Shown here piece by piece: positions 1 to 9,318 of a DNA stretch of 64,000 nt. The DNA comes from Saprospiraceae bacterium (lineage in GTDB: Bacteria > Bacteroidota > Bacteroidia > Chitinophagales > Saprospiraceae), in contig JAIYAP010000059.1 of NCBI GenBank assembly GCA_027488935.1, forward strand, positions 1-64,000, in the 5' to 3' direction. The first letter of the stretch is position 1. Each line of letters starts with the position of its first letter. Below the pieces are notes generated by a model. The model was not told the origin of the DNA. It did no database searches and saw only the letters and a program-made list of their open reading frames with translations. Both the position numbers and the translations under genes were made by a program.

Positions 1-142
1 GATGAGTGATGAGTGATGAGTGATGAGTGATGAGTGATGAGTGATGAGTGATGAGTGATGAGTGATGAGTGATGAGTGAAAAAACAAACGAATGCCAAAT
101 ATTCACAAATTAAAAAACACTCATCACTCATCACTCATCACT
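1..142. repeat. Inverted heptamer repeat array
   Basis: Eleven tandem copies of the 7-mer GATGAGT fill positions 1-77 and may continue left of the window. After a 41-bp spacer, three copies of the reverse complement ACTCATC occupy 119-139. The two arms can pair as a hairpin of more than 20 bp. The array lies directly upstream of the small CcmD-like gene. A related array occurs at 51487-51681. It could act as a transcription terminator or barrier for the gene to the left; that is inference. Confidence 0.9.
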
Positions 143-180
143 ACCCACTACTTTTCATAGGTAAACCCCCTTTTTGGAAC

Positions 181-408
181 ATGAAATTTTTTAAAATGCA
201 CCGTTTTTTAACAATTATTTTGTTTATGGCAATATATTTGCCAGGCGTTTGGGCGCAGGGAAATCGCGATTTTATGCGGGAGACTGGAAAAATAAACGTT
301 GTAGTAGGCGTTATTTTGCTGATTTTCATCGGAATTGTGTGGTTTCTGTTGCGTATTGAACGTAAACTAACCAAATTAGAGCACCAACTCAAGGAAGAAA
401 AACAATGA
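181..408 (+). CDS. CcmD-like small membrane protein
   Basis: This 75-residue protein has a cleavable-looking hydrophobic N-terminus (about residues 7-24, ending Val-Trp-Ala-Gln), a second hydrophobic helix at about 38-57 and a basic/charged tail. The segment MRETGKINVVVGV before the helix resembles the CcmD-family peptides that Bacteroidota encode beside the cytochrome c maturation haem exporter CcmC. No ccmC is visible because the window starts here. An open frame runs back to position 76 through the repeat-flanking DNA, but the ATG at 181 gives a sensible signal-like start; the ATG at 196 is an alternative. The stop overlaps the next start by 4 bp (ATGA), so translation is probably coupled with the dehydrogenase gene. 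Family assignment is tentative because the protein is so short. Confidence 0.6.
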   Translation: MKFFKMHRFLTIILFMAIYLPGVWAQGNRDFMRETGKINVVVGVILLIFIGIVWFLLRIERKLTKLEHQLKEEKQ

Positions 409-1820
409 GTGGACACATCAGTTTTTTTAAAAGCGTAGAAAACTACGTGGACAAAGCCGCCTCCTTTACCGACATCCCGCGTGGATTGGTCGAGCAAATT
501 AAGGCCTGCAATCTCGTATTGCAAATTCGTTTTCCAGTGCGTGTAGGCAACGATTATGAGGTAATTGAAGCCTATCGCGTACAGCATAGTCACCACCGAC
601 TCCCGACAAAAGGCGGGATTCGTTATGCTGAAAGCGTTGACCAAGACGAAGTAATGGCCCTCGCGGCCTTGATGACTTACAAATGCGCGCTGGTGGACGT
701 TCCATTCGGCGGTGCAAAAGGGGGCATTAAAATTAATCCAGCCAATTATACGGTGGAGCAACTCCAAAACATCACCCGCCGCTACACCACCGAATTGATC
801 AAAAAGAACTTTATCGGACCTGGCATCGACGTGCCAGCGCCCGATTATGGTACTGGTCCCCGTGAAATGGCTTGGATTCTCGACACTTACCAGGCTTTCC
901 GCCACGGTGAAATCGACTCCATCGGCTGTGTTACCGGCAAACCTGTTACCCAAAATGGTATTCGTGGTCGCGCAGAAGCAACCGGTCGCGGGGTGTTTTA
1001 TGGCCTGCGCGAATGTTTATCGCATGCCGAAGACATGGCCAAAATTGGTCTGACAAAAGGCATGGCAGGCAAAACCATGGTCGTACAAGGCCTCGGTAAT
1101 GTGGGTAGCAATACCGCCTTGATCAGCCAGCAGGAAGGCGATGCCAAAATTATCGGTATTGCTGAACGTGAAGGCTCCATTTACAGTGCCAATGGCATCA
1201 ATGTTGAAAAACTGATGGCATTCCGCAAAGAAACGGGCTCCATCATTGGCTTTCCTGGCACCGAACACATCGGAGACGCCTCTGCAGCACTCGAACTTGA
1301 ATGCGATATCCTCGTTCCTGCCGCTTTGGAAAATCAAATTACGCTTAAAAATGCCGACCGCATCAAAGCAAAAATCATTGCTGAAGCGGCCAACGGACCG
1401 ATCACTGCCGACGCAGATCCAATTTTGTTGAAAAAAGGTATTTTGATCCTGCCCGACTTTTACATCAACGCGGGCGGTGTTACGGTTTCTTACTTCGAAT
1501 GGTTGAAAAACTTGTCGCACCACCGTTTTGGTCGCTTAGAAAATCGCTTTCAAAACGAAGCGTTTACAGGCATCCTCAACAAAGTGGAAGAAATGACCGG
1601 CAAAACCATCAATGCACGTGAAAAGGATTTCCTCACACGTGGTGGCACCGAAGTTGAATTGGTAAATTCTGGCTTGCAAGACACCATGGTGGTGGCTTAC
1701 CAACAGATTCGCGAAACCCTGTTACAGCATTCCGACATACAGGATGTACGTACAGCGGCATTCGTGTGCTCCTTGAAAAAAATTGCGTCCGACTATGTGT
1801 CGATGGGCATTTTCCCATAG
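405..1820 (+). CDS. Glu/Leu/Phe/Val dehydrogenase (glutamate dehydrogenase)
   Basis: This 471-aa cytoplasmic oxidoreductase interconverts glutamate with 2-oxoglutarate and ammonia, or acts on another amino acid of the family. The N-terminal dimerisation/substrate domain carries the PTKGGIRY segment near residue 70 and the catalytic-lysine motif PFGGAKGG (Lys105), followed by DVPAPDYGT. The nucleotide domain has the Rossmann glycine motif QGLGNVGSNTA at about 228-238. Length and motif order are complete. It overlaps the CcmD-like gene by 4 bp. The preference for NAD or NADP cannot be read safely. A hairpin and a terminator follow it. Confidence 0.93.
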   Translation: MSGHISFFKSVENYVDKAASFTDIPRGLVEQIKACNLVLQIRFPVRVGNDYEVIEAYRVQHSHHRLPTKGGIRYAESVDQDEVMALAALMTYKCALVDVPFGGAKGGIKINPANYTVEQLQNITRRYTTELIKKNFIGPGIDVPAPDYGTGPREMAWILDTYQAFRHGEIDSIGCVTGKPVTQNGIRGRAEATGRGVFYGLRECLSHAEDMAKIGLTKGMAGKTMVVQGLGNVGSNTALISQQEGDAKIIGIAEREGSIYSANGINVEKLMAFRKETGSIIGFPGTEHIGDASAALELECDILVPAALENQITLKNADRIKAKIIAEAANGPITADADPILLKKGILILPDFYINAGGVTVSYFEWLKNLSHHRFGRLENRFQNEAFTGILNKVEEMTGKTINAREKDFLTRGGTEVELVNSGLQDTMVVAYQQIRETLLQHSDIQDVRTAAFVCSLKKIASDYVSMGIFP

Positions 1821-1861
1821 TAGCAAAGCCTGAAAGCAGGCTTAACAAAAAATTCATTTTC

Positions 1862-1928
1862 AAAAAGGTTGAATCGACAGGTTTTGTTTGGCATGTTTTG
1901 CCCGACGCCCGTTGTTTCAACCTTTTTT
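1862..1928 (+). terminator. Rho-independent terminator after glutamate dehydrogenase
   Basis: The arms AAAAAGGTTGAA (1862-1873) and TTCAACCTTTTTT (1916-1928) pair perfectly over 12 bp. The right arm ends in a T-run. The loop is long (about 42 nt). Confidence 0.65.
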
Positions 1929-2073
1929 TATTAAAATTGGGTCAATTGTCAATTTGCGGCAAATTTATTTTGGTCAAAAATGAAAAACGGCCGATTTGGG
2001 CCTCCGGATTTTAAACGATCAGCGACAAAAACGCTTTGTTAACAAAATTAACAGAGGTTAATTTAAAATTTAC

Positions 2074-2104
2074 TTGCCTATTATTTTTTGTTGGCCTACC
2101 TTTG
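2074..2104 (+). promoter_or_regulatory. Bacteroidota-type promoter of the Lrp regulator
   Basis: TTG (2074-2076), a 20-bp spacer and TACCTTTG (2097-2104) match the TTG / TAnnTTTG pattern of Bacteroidota housekeeping sigma promoters. Transcription would start near 2111, about 40 nt before the ATG. Confidence 0.65.
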
Positions 2105-2151
2105 GGGAAATTTTGAAGACCAAAATAAAATTTTCTAAAGCCTAATCCGCT

Positions 2152-2631
2152 ATGTCAGAGAAACTGGATAAAATCGACTTGAAGATTCTGAAGATTCTTC
2201 AGGAGAACAGCAAGATCACGAACCTTGACCTTTCCAAAAAAATTGGATTGTCGCCAGCCCCAACCCTTGAACGTGTAAAAAAACTGGAGCAAAGCGATAT
2301 CATCCAAAGTTACCACGCGATGGTGAACCCGCAAATGATGGGTTTAAACGTTAAAACCTTCGTACTGGTATCATTAGCTTGGAAAAAAGAGAACGCCCTG
2401 AATAACTTCCTTGAAAAAATCAGCCAAATTGATGAGGTAACTGAATGTTACATCATCACGGGCGAAGCAGATTTTTTGATGAAAATTGTTTGCAAGGACA
2501 TTCCTACCTACGAACAACTGTTGTTCAAAACCATCAGCCAGATTGAAGAAATCGAGCGCCTGAAAACTTTGATGACCTTGTCTACGGTGAAAGATTCTAA
2601 AATTTTGCCTTACAACTACGACGAAAAATAG
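2152..2631 (+). CDS. Lrp/AsnC family transcriptional regulator
   Basis: This 159-aa DNA-binding protein has an N-terminal winged helix-turn-helix (about residues 5-60, IDLKILKILQENSKIT then LSKKIGLSPAPTLERVKKLE) and a C-terminal RAM ligand/oligomer domain (about 68-145, ending with DFLMKIVCKDIPTYEQLL). Proteins of this family sense amino acids and regulate amino-acid metabolism. Its position just downstream of glutamate dehydrogenase is compatible with nitrogen or amino-acid control, but that link is inference. It has its own promoter and probably forms a single-gene unit. Confidence 0.93.
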   Translation: MSEKLDKIDLKILKILQENSKITNLDLSKKIGLSPAPTLERVKKLEQSDIIQSYHAMVNPQMMGLNVKTFVLVSLAWKKENALNNFLEKISQIDEVTECYIITGEADFLMKIVCKDIPTYEQLLFKTISQIEEIERLKTLMTLSTVKDSKILPYNYDEK

Positions 2632-2787
2632 GCGACATACCCGCCTAAAACCCGATTACGTTGATAACAAGCGTTGTTCCATATATTTTGGAATGACGCT
2701 TGTTTGTTTTATACAACGCTTTTCGCACAAGAAATACCAAACATGCGCAAGATGATTTATAGATTTGGGCCTAAAATCTATATTCGC

Positions 2788-4674
2788 ATGCTTAAGTCTG
2801 TTTCTCTATGGAATGCTCGTTTTTTCTGCACCGGAATCGCCCTGCTTTTAATCGTTAGTATGCAGGCGCAGGACTTGCCCATTGCGCGCAACCTGCAAAA
2901 AGCTTATACGAAAGGAACGCGCAGTACCGATGGTCAGCCTGGAACAAAATATTGGCAAAACAAGGCTGATTACGACATTTATATCACCTTCTCCCCTACT
3001 ACCCGCCTCATTTCCGGCACGGTAAGCATTCAATACATAAATAATAGTCCGGATACCTTGCGGGAAGTTGTTTTCAAACTTTACCCTAATCTGTACAAAA
3101 AAGGCGCTCAGCGGCTCATGGAAATCAGCCCGGAGGATGCCGGTGATGGTCTCATCATTGAAACTTTATCCGTCGATGGCGCGCAAATTAAAGCCGCCGA
3201 TTATAGAATCAGCAGTACCAACATGGTTGTGCGGCCAAAATCTATACCGCCTGGCAAAAGCACCCAGTTTAAAATTGCCTACAATTATACGCTCAATAAA
3301 GACTCGCATATTCGAACAGGACAAGTTGACCCCGGCGCCTGGTTTATCGCCTATTGCTTTCCACGCATTGCCGTGTACGATGATATTGATGGCTGGAACC
3401 GCAACCAATACCTGGGTACGCAAGAGTTTTACAATGACTTTTGTGATTTTAAAGTAGCGGTAAAAGTTCCTAAGAATTACATCGTTTGGGGCACCGGCGA
3501 TCTTACCAATTGCAGCGAAGTATTGCAGGCAAAATATTGCGAACGCCTTGCAGAAGCCGAAAAAAAGGATGATAATGTCTTTGTTGTGGATAGCACGGAC
3601 CTGAAAACAGGCAATATCACCGTGCAAAACCCTGCAAATACTTTTCGCTTTGAGGCTAAAAACGTAACCGACATTGCCCTGGCCATCAGCAACCATTATG
3701 TATGGCAATCGACCAGCCTGGTGGTGGATCCGGAAAGCAAGCGGCGCACCAGGGTTGATGCGGTATTCAATCAGCAGCACCTGGATTACTTTTGGGTAAT
3801 CGACGACGCGCGTAAAACGGTGGAATCCATGAGTTACCGCTTTCCAAAATGGCCTTTCCCGTACAACCACATCACGGTGTTTGATGGATTAGACCAAATG
3901 GAATACCCCATGATGGTCAATGATAACCCGATAGAAGACCGTGCAGAAAGCATTGAACTAACCGACCACGAAATTTTCCATACCATGTTTCCCTTCTATA
4001 TGGGCACCAATGAAACAAAATATGGCTGGATGGACGAAGGCTGGGCGACCATCGGGGAATGGTTGGTCTCCCCCATGATCGATTCGAGTATCGTGGACGA
4101 TTATGGCATGTATCCGTACGAACGCTTTGCCGGTACCGAAATAGATTTGCCCATTATGACCCTTACCACCCAAATGAACGGACCAGGCATGATGATTAAC
4201 TCGTATCCCAAACCTGCACTGGGTTATTTGTTCGTGAAAGATATGTTGGGCGATGCGCTGTTTTTTAAGGGATTGCACCATTATATTAAGACGTGGAACG
4301 GCAAACACCCCATTCCGTACGATTTTTTCAATTGTATGAACCAGGGTAGCGGGGTAAACCTTAATTGGTTTTGGAAAGTATGGTTTTTCGAAAATGGCGT
4401 ACCCGACCTTGCCATCGCGCAGGTAAACGAGCGAAAATCCAGCATTACCATCGAATCAAAAGGAAACAAGCCTACGCCGATCGACCTGACGATTACATAC
4501 GTTGACCAACAAACCGAACAAATACACCGCAGCATTGAGGTTTGGAAAGAGGGCGCAAAAACCATCGAAATAAAGTATAAAGGTGGTAAAAAGATCCAAA
4601 AAGTGCAATTAGGCAGCACCTACACCCCGGATATTGACAAATCGAACAATATTTATATGCCTGCCGGAAAATAA
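2788..4674 (+). CDS. M1 family metallopeptidase (gluzincin), exported
   Basis: This is a 628-aa zinc aminopeptidase-like protein. The zinc motif HEIFH sits at residues 394-398 and the third ligand Glu417 is in GWMDEGWA, the usual HExxH-x18-E spacing. The N-terminal beta domain contains the typical segment for M1 enzymes. The exopeptidase GAMEN-type motif is represented by a diverged DQMEYP. The start chosen (ATG at 2788) gives a good signal peptide ending Ser-Met-Gln-Ala-Gln; the frame is open back to 2674, which would put a poorly hydrophobic extension in front. It is therefore likely periplasmic or surface-associated and degrades peptides. Substrate is unknown. Confidence 0.85.
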   Translation: MLKSVSLWNARFFCTGIALLLIVSMQAQDLPIARNLQKAYTKGTRSTDGQPGTKYWQNKADYDIYITFSPTTRLISGTVSIQYINNSPDTLREVVFKLYPNLYKKGAQRLMEISPEDAGDGLIIETLSVDGAQIKAADYRISSTNMVVRPKSIPPGKSTQFKIAYNYTLNKDSHIRTGQVDPGAWFIAYCFPRIAVYDDIDGWNRNQYLGTQEFYNDFCDFKVAVKVPKNYIVWGTGDLTNCSEVLQAKYCERLAEAEKKDDNVFVVDSTDLKTGNITVQNPANTFRFEAKNVTDIALAISNHYVWQSTSLVVDPESKRRTRVDAVFNQQHLDYFWVIDDARKTVESMSYRFPKWPFPYNHITVFDGLDQMEYPMMVNDNPIEDRAESIELTDHEIFHTMFPFYMGTNETKYGWMDEGWATIGEWLVSPMIDSSIVDDYGMYPYERFAGTEIDLPIMTLTTQMNGPGMMINSYPKPALGYLFVKDMLGDALFFKGLHHYIKTWNGKHPIPYDFFNCMNQGSGVNLNWFWKVWFFENGVPDLAIAQVNERKSSITIESKGNKPTPIDLTITYVDQQTEQIHRSIEVWKEGAKTIEIKYKGGKKIQKVQLGSTYTPDIDKSNNIYMPAGK

Positions 4675-4715
4675 TTGACCCACAATTTCATTCCTGCATA
4701 ACCCATTTTTACGCT

Positions 4716-6101
4716 ATGTTTTCAGCAAATACCTACCAAAGCCGCCGCGACCAGTTGAAAAAAGACCTCGGATCAGGGCTGGTGCTTTTTCTCGGTAATA
4801 ACGACCTGGGCATGAATTACCCGGGAAACACCTACCATTTTCGGCAGGATAGTAGTTTTTTATACTTTTTTGGCATTGACAAACCAGGTTTGGCTGCGAT
4901 CATTGATATTGATGCCAACCGTGAAATCCTGTTTGGTGACGATTTGAGCATGGAAGACATCGTTTGGATGGGCACCATGCCGTCCATCAAGCAACTCGGC
5001 GCACAAGTGGGCGTACAGGAAACCCTGCAATTTCGCAGACTCGCCGGTGTTGTTAAAAACGCACGTAAATCAGGCCAATCCATCCATTTTTTGCCGCCTT
5101 ATCGAGACGCTAATAAATTGCTGCTCAAAGATCTATTGAATATCCCTTTGCCCAAGTTGAAAGAGGCCGCGTCGGTTCCGCTCATTAGAGCCGTGGTAGA
5201 TCAACGTTCCGTCAAATCGGCAGAGGAAATTGCTGAAATGGAACGCGCCCTGCGAACCACTGGGCACATGCACACGGCAGCCATGCGTGAAGCACAAATA
5301 GGTACTTCTGAAGCAGCTTTAGCCGGATTGGTAACGGGCGTTGCTGTAGCGGGAGGCGGAAATTTATCCTATCCGGTTATTTTGACCACCGACGGACAAA
5401 TTTTACACAACCACCATCACCACCATACGCTTGAAAAAGGTCGTTTGTTGCTGGGTGACTTTGGCGCTGAAACCGCCATGCATTATGCAGGTGATATTAC
5501 CCGAACGTTTCCAGTAGACCGCAAATTCACCACCAAGCAACGCGAAATATATGAAATCGTATTGGACGCTGAAGTCCACGCGATCGCCACGCTGAAGCCG
5601 GGCATCACCTATCAATCGGTGCACCTGGAAGCCGCTTTGCGCATGGCAGAAGGCTTAAAAAAACTCGGCTTGATGCAGGGCGATATGCAAGAAGCCGTGC
5701 AATTGGGCGCCCATGCTTTGTTTTTCCCACATGGCCTGGGCCACATGATTGGCTTGGATGTGCATGATATGGAAGATCTGGGCGAACAATACGTTGGATA
5801 TGATGAAACCGTGCAGCGGAGTACCTTGTTTGGAACCGCCTATTTGCGCCTTGCCCGCCAGTTACAGCCCGGTTTTGTGCTTACGGTTGAGCCTGGTTTG
5901 TATTTTATCCCCCAATTGATCGATCAATGGAAGCGTAAAAAGATGTTTGAACAATTTATCAACTATCCTGCACTTAAAAAATACCGTGACTTTGGTGGCA
6001 TTCGCATTGAAGATAACGTATTGATTACCAAGGATGGACACCGCGTTTTAGGAGACCCAATACCTAAAACGGTAGCAGATGTAGAAGCCCTTCGTTCCTA
6101 A
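4716..6101 (+). CDS. M24 family aminopeptidase P
   Basis: This 461-aa protein has an N-terminal creatinase/prolidase domain (about 1-165) and a pita-bread catalytic domain. All five dimetal ligands are visible: Asp248 (LLLGDFGAE), Asp260 (YAGDITRTF), His343 (HGLGHMIGLDVHD), Glu392 (VEPGLYF) and Glu432 (GIRIEDNVL). The family removes N-terminal residues preceding proline. There is no signal peptide, so it is cytoplasmic. A natural run of five His residues near position 231 lies in the region where the family usually has a His-rich loop. It lies 42 bp after the M1 peptidase and 14 bp before the DUF72 gene, which suggests a peptidase-containing operon. Confidence 0.92.
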   Translation: MFSANTYQSRRDQLKKDLGSGLVLFLGNNDLGMNYPGNTYHFRQDSSFLYFFGIDKPGLAAIIDIDANREILFGDDLSMEDIVWMGTMPSIKQLGAQVGVQETLQFRRLAGVVKNARKSGQSIHFLPPYRDANKLLLKDLLNIPLPKLKEAASVPLIRAVVDQRSVKSAEEIAEMERALRTTGHMHTAAMREAQIGTSEAALAGLVTGVAVAGGGNLSYPVILTTDGQILHNHHHHHTLEKGRLLLGDFGAETAMHYAGDITRTFPVDRKFTTKQREIYEIVLDAEVHAIATLKPGITYQSVHLEAALRMAEGLKKLGLMQGDMQEAVQLGAHALFFPHGLGHMIGLDVHDMEDLGEQYVGYDETVQRSTLFGTAYLRLARQLQPGFVLTVEPGLYFIPQLIDQWKRKKMFEQFINYPALKKYRDFGGIRIEDNVLITKDGHRVLGDPIPKTVADVEALRS

Positions 6102-6115
6102 AAGGCATTAACAAG

Positions 6116-7033
6116 ATGGAATTTGGCAAATTGCCTTCAGTAGAAAACGTTGATTTTACCTTGCCCCCCGACCCGGAGCAGAACCTGGCAGTATTGCAGT
6201 CTTTGCAAGCGCGCAGCGGACCACCTGTGCTGTATCTTGGGGCAACCGGCTACAATATGAAGCCCTGGGTTGGAACATGGTATCCGAAAGGAACGAAAGA
6301 CCGCGATTTTTTGGCTGCTTACGGACGGCAATTCAACACCATCGAACATAATACAACCCATTATCGGATACCGGATGAAAATATGGTGGATCGATGGCGG
6401 GAAGAAACACCGGATGATTTTCGTTTTTGCCCTAAAATCCCGCAAGTCATTAGCCATAGTGGCAATTTGGGGCTAAACAACCCGTTAAATCAACGGTTTT
6501 GTGAAGCAATCGCCGGCCTGGGAAACAAACTAGGTTGCTGTTTTATGCAATTGCCGCCCCATTTTAGTACCCAGCAATTGATGGTACTGGAGCAATACCT
6601 GGAACGTTTCCCACGCGGCATCCCGTTATCGGTAGAAGTGCGGCATCCTTCCTTTTTTGAAGCCACCTTAGAAGCCGAAACATTTTTTCAATTGCTTGAA
6701 AATTACCGGGTTGCAGCGATGATTACCGATGTAGCGGGTCGGCGGGACGTGTGCCACCTGCGCGTAACGTGCGCACAAACCCTCATTCGATTTGTAGGCA
6801 ATGGCTTGCACCCGAGCGATTATACCCGGGTGCAGGACTGGGCCTTGCGTTTAAAATCATGGTATGCACAAGGGTTGAAGGCGGCATATCTATTTACCCA
6901 TGAGCCCGATAACTTATTAGCCCCCGACTTAGCCGCCTATTGTGCAGACTACTTTAAGTCCATCATGCCAGATTTGGTGGTCCGTGGCCCTCGAGCGATT
7001 TTACCGCCCGCTTTACAGGGAAGTTTGTTTTAA
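6116..7033 (+). CDS. DUF72 domain-containing protein
   Basis: This 305-aa protein belongs to the DUF72/YecE family with a TIM-barrel fold. The recognisable stretch is YLGATGYNMKPWVGTWYPKG followed by FNTIEHNTTHYRIP and a WREETPDDFRFCPKIP segment. The biochemical activity of the family is not established. It starts 14 bp after the aminopeptidase P stop and is probably cotranscribed with it. Confidence 0.88.
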   Translation: MEFGKLPSVENVDFTLPPDPEQNLAVLQSLQARSGPPVLYLGATGYNMKPWVGTWYPKGTKDRDFLAAYGRQFNTIEHNTTHYRIPDENMVDRWREETPDDFRFCPKIPQVISHSGNLGLNNPLNQRFCEAIAGLGNKLGCCFMQLPPHFSTQQLMVLEQYLERFPRGIPLSVEVRHPSFFEATLEAETFFQLLENYRVAAMITDVAGRRDVCHLRVTCAQTLIRFVGNGLHPSDYTRVQDWALRLKSWYAQGLKAAYLFTHEPDNLLAPDLAAYCADYFKSIMPDLVVRGPRAILPPALQGSLF

Positions 7034-7083
7034 TAATCTAAAATGTGCCTTTGCACGCTTCCCGCTACAGAGACATGGACGTT

Positions 7084-8502
7084 TTAACCCAAAACCTTTC
7101 CCGGATTTAAAATTCCATTTGGATCGAAAGCCTGTTTTATTGCACGCATTAAGGCAAGTTCAGTTTCCGAAAACATAATATCCAGATAGGGTTGTTGTAC
7201 GTACCCGACACCATGTTCACCTGATAATGTACCATTTACACTTTTTACAAACTTAAATATCTTACGAATGCCTTTTGGCACTTCTACAAGCCAATGTTCA
7301 TCCGATAAACTGCCTTTTAGAATGTTTACATGCAGGTTTCCGTCGCCCGCATGCCCATAACACACCGATTCAAACCCGTATTCAGCCCCTACCGCTTTTA
7401 CTTTTTTTAATAATTGCGGTAAAAACGCGCGCGGCACGACCGTATCTTCTTCTTTATAAATGGAATTGTGTTTCACGGCATGCGCTACATTTCTACGTAA
7501 CTTCCACAAATCGATTTTGGTTGCTTCATTGTCGGCAAACAAAATTTCACCACAATCAAATTGCTCCAATACGCCCGAAATGGTTTCGCAATCTTTATAC
7601 AGGGTTTCGAGGTGAAAACCATCCACCTCAATGAGCAAATGCGCTTCGGTATCGTCTGTCAGCGGAATTTGCACATCGCCCAGGTAACGCACCGCCCAGG
7701 TGATCGCATTGCGTTCCATAAACTCGAGCGCGGAAGGGGTAACACCTGCCTGAAAAATGGCCGCAACTGCCGCACATGCACTTTCTGCTGAACGAAAAGG
7801 CGCCAACATGAGCAGGTTTTGAGTCGGCAATGGCTGTAATTTCAATACAATTTTAGTAACCACACCCAAAGTACCTTCACTGCCAACCAGTAATTGGGTC
7901 AAATTATAGCCTGTGGAATTTTTCAAGGTATTGGCACCCGTCCAAATCACATCACCATTGGGCAATACTACCTCCAAGTTGAGCACATAATCCTTCACCA
8001 CCCCGTATTTTACCGCCCTTGGTCCGCCGGCATTGGTATTTACATTACCACCAATAAAACTCCAACCCTTGCTCGAAGGATCCGGCGGATAAAATAAACC
8101 TTGTTCTTTTAGCGTATTTTGTAAGGTTTCGGTTACCACCCCGGGCTCTACCGTAACCTGAAAGTTTTGCGCATCAATATTCAGTATTTGATCAAAACGT
8201 TTCATCCAAATCACCACGCCTCCATGTATCGGCAAGGCACCACCTGCCAATCCAGAGCCGCCGCCGCGAACCGTTACAGGAATACGTTCTGCATTACACA
8301 AGGCCATGATCGCGCTTACTTCATCGGTATTCGCGGGAACCACAACCGCTTCTGGCAAAAAGGATAAATCTTCGGTTTCGTCGTGCCCGCAGTCGCGCAG
8401 GCTGGTTTCATCCGTCAGTAGGTAGGTTTCGCTCACTATAGACTGTAATTTTGTGCGCAGATCCGCATGAAGCGTCTGGAAGGTGTTATTTTTGCCGTGC
8501 AT
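7084..8502 (-). CDS. FAD-linked oxidase (GlcD / D-lactate dehydrogenase type)
   Basis: This 472-aa flavoprotein has the PCMH-type FAD domain with VTVRGGGSGLAGGALP near residue 80 and NVNTNAGGPRAVKYG near 155, followed by the C-terminal FAD-oxidase domain with HAGDGNLHVNI. It ends in the usual FDPNGILNPGKVLG. Enzymes of this group oxidise 2-hydroxy acids such as glycolate or D-lactate. It is a single-domain form with no fused iron-sulfur module. The gene converges with the DUF72 gene and is divergent from the barrel gene at 8551. Precise substrate cannot be assigned. Confidence 0.88.
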   Translation of the reverse strand: MHGKNNTFQTLHADLRTKLQSIVSETYLLTDETSLRDCGHDETEDLSFLPEAVVVPANTDEVSAIMALCNAERIPVTVRGGGSGLAGGALPIHGGVVIWMKRFDQILNIDAQNFQVTVEPGVVTETLQNTLKEQGLFYPPDPSSKGWSFIGGNVNTNAGGPRAVKYGVVKDYVLNLEVVLPNGDVIWTGANTLKNSTGYNLTQLLVGSEGTLGVVTKIVLKLQPLPTQNLLMLAPFRSAESACAAVAAIFQAGVTPSALEFMERNAITWAVRYLGDVQIPLTDDTEAHLLIEVDGFHLETLYKDCETISGVLEQFDCGEILFADNEATKIDLWKLRRNVAHAVKHNSIYKEEDTVVPRAFLPQLLKKVKAVGAEYGFESVCYGHAGDGNLHVNILKGSLSDEHWLVEVPKGIRKIFKFVKSVNGTLSGEHGVGYVQQPYLDIMFSETELALMRAIKQAFDPNGILNPGKVLG

Positions 8503-8550
8503 GAAGACTGATTTTTTGATTGCCCAATTGGAGCAACAATTTTTAAAATT

Positions 8551-9315
8551 ATGATTATGAAACAGTTATACAGTTTGGTTGTGTACTTTTTCCTGCCTGG
8601 TATCCTAATGGCGCAGGAGATACAGGTGCCCTTAGTGGCAGAACCACACAACAAAGATAAGGCGATTTTATTCCACGTAACTGCGGGCGGTCATATTCCG
8701 GGCGCAGATATGGCCAAAAGATTTGGATTGAATGGTAGCATCGGGGGGCGCATTGAATTTATAAGCAAATCAAATTGGCTGTTGGGCGTAGAGGGCGAAT
8801 TTTATTTTGGGAACGATGTGCGCGAAAACCCACTGGAAATCCTGGAACTTTCCGAAGGATATATTATTGGCAACGACCGTTCGCCTGCATCGATTTTTCT
8901 TTTGCAGCGCGGATATGGCATGGATGCGTATGTAGGGCGACTTTTTTCTGTCGGCCAAAAACGGTCTGGTATCCGTGTGACACTCGGTGGCGGATTTACC
9001 CGGCATAAAATCAGAATCCAGGATGACACCCGCTCGGTGACCCAAATCACGGGTGAATATCAAAAAGGGTACGATCGGTTTAGCGGCGGTTTGGCTCTAA
9101 ATCAGTTTATTGGTTGGCAGCACGTGGGTAAAACCAGGCATGTGAATTTTACGATTGGGATTGAATGCAATCAAGGTTTTACCAATACCTTGCGCGACTG
9201 GGACTTTAATGAAATGCGCAAACTGGATGAAAACCGCCTCGATTTGCGGTTTGGCTTGCGCGCCAGTTGGATTTTACCCTTTTACATGACCAAATCGGAC
9301 GAAATTTACTACTAA
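8551..9315 (+). CDS. Putative outer-membrane beta-barrel protein
   Basis: This 254-aa protein has a signal peptide ending Leu-Met-Ala-Gln-Glu, then alternating polar/hydrophobic strands rich in Gly, Tyr and Phe and a C-terminal aromatic residue (Tyr-Tyr). This pattern is typical of Bacteroidota barrel proteins. I do not recognise a named family. The start could be ATG 8551 or the ATG two codons later at 8557. Its stop lies 3 bp before waaA, so the two are probably cotranscribed. Confidence 0.65.
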   Translation: MIMKQLYSLVVYFFLPGILMAQEIQVPLVAEPHNKDKAILFHVTAGGHIPGADMAKRFGLNGSIGGRIEFISKSNWLLGVEGEFYFGNDVRENPLEILELSEGYIIGNDRSPASIFLLQRGYGMDAYVGRLFSVGQKRSGIRVTLGGGFTRHKIRIQDDTRSVTQITGEYQKGYDRFSGGLALNQFIGWQHVGKTRHVNFTIGIECNQGFTNTLRDWDFNEMRKLDENRLDLRFGLRASWILPFYMTKSDEIYY

Positions 9316-9318
9316 ACC

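Larger units (their letters stand above)
1821..2151 (+). other. 331-bp intergenic region with terminators and lrp promoter
   Basis: No credible gene is seen here. A 7-bp stem hairpin (1826-1843, AAGCCTG/CAGGCTT) follows the dehydrogenase stop, then a longer hairpin with a T-run (1862-1928), then an A/T-rich stretch holding the promoter of the Lrp-type regulator. Confidence 0.7.

Noticed and set aside
1-142. Heptamer arrays as CRISPR repeats
   Set aside because: Units are 7 bp with no spacers, and no cas genes are near.
141-953. Long open frame of 270 codons on the minus strand opposite the glutamate dehydrogenase gene
   Set aside because: It runs antisense to a clearly conserved enzyme, has no family features, and arises from the codon bias of the sense strand.
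5403-5430. Run of five His in the aminopeptidase P, which looks like an added tag
   Set aside because: The family naturally has a His-rich loop just before the first metal-binding Asp, and the surrounding sequence is continuous with the family; it is not an engineered tag.
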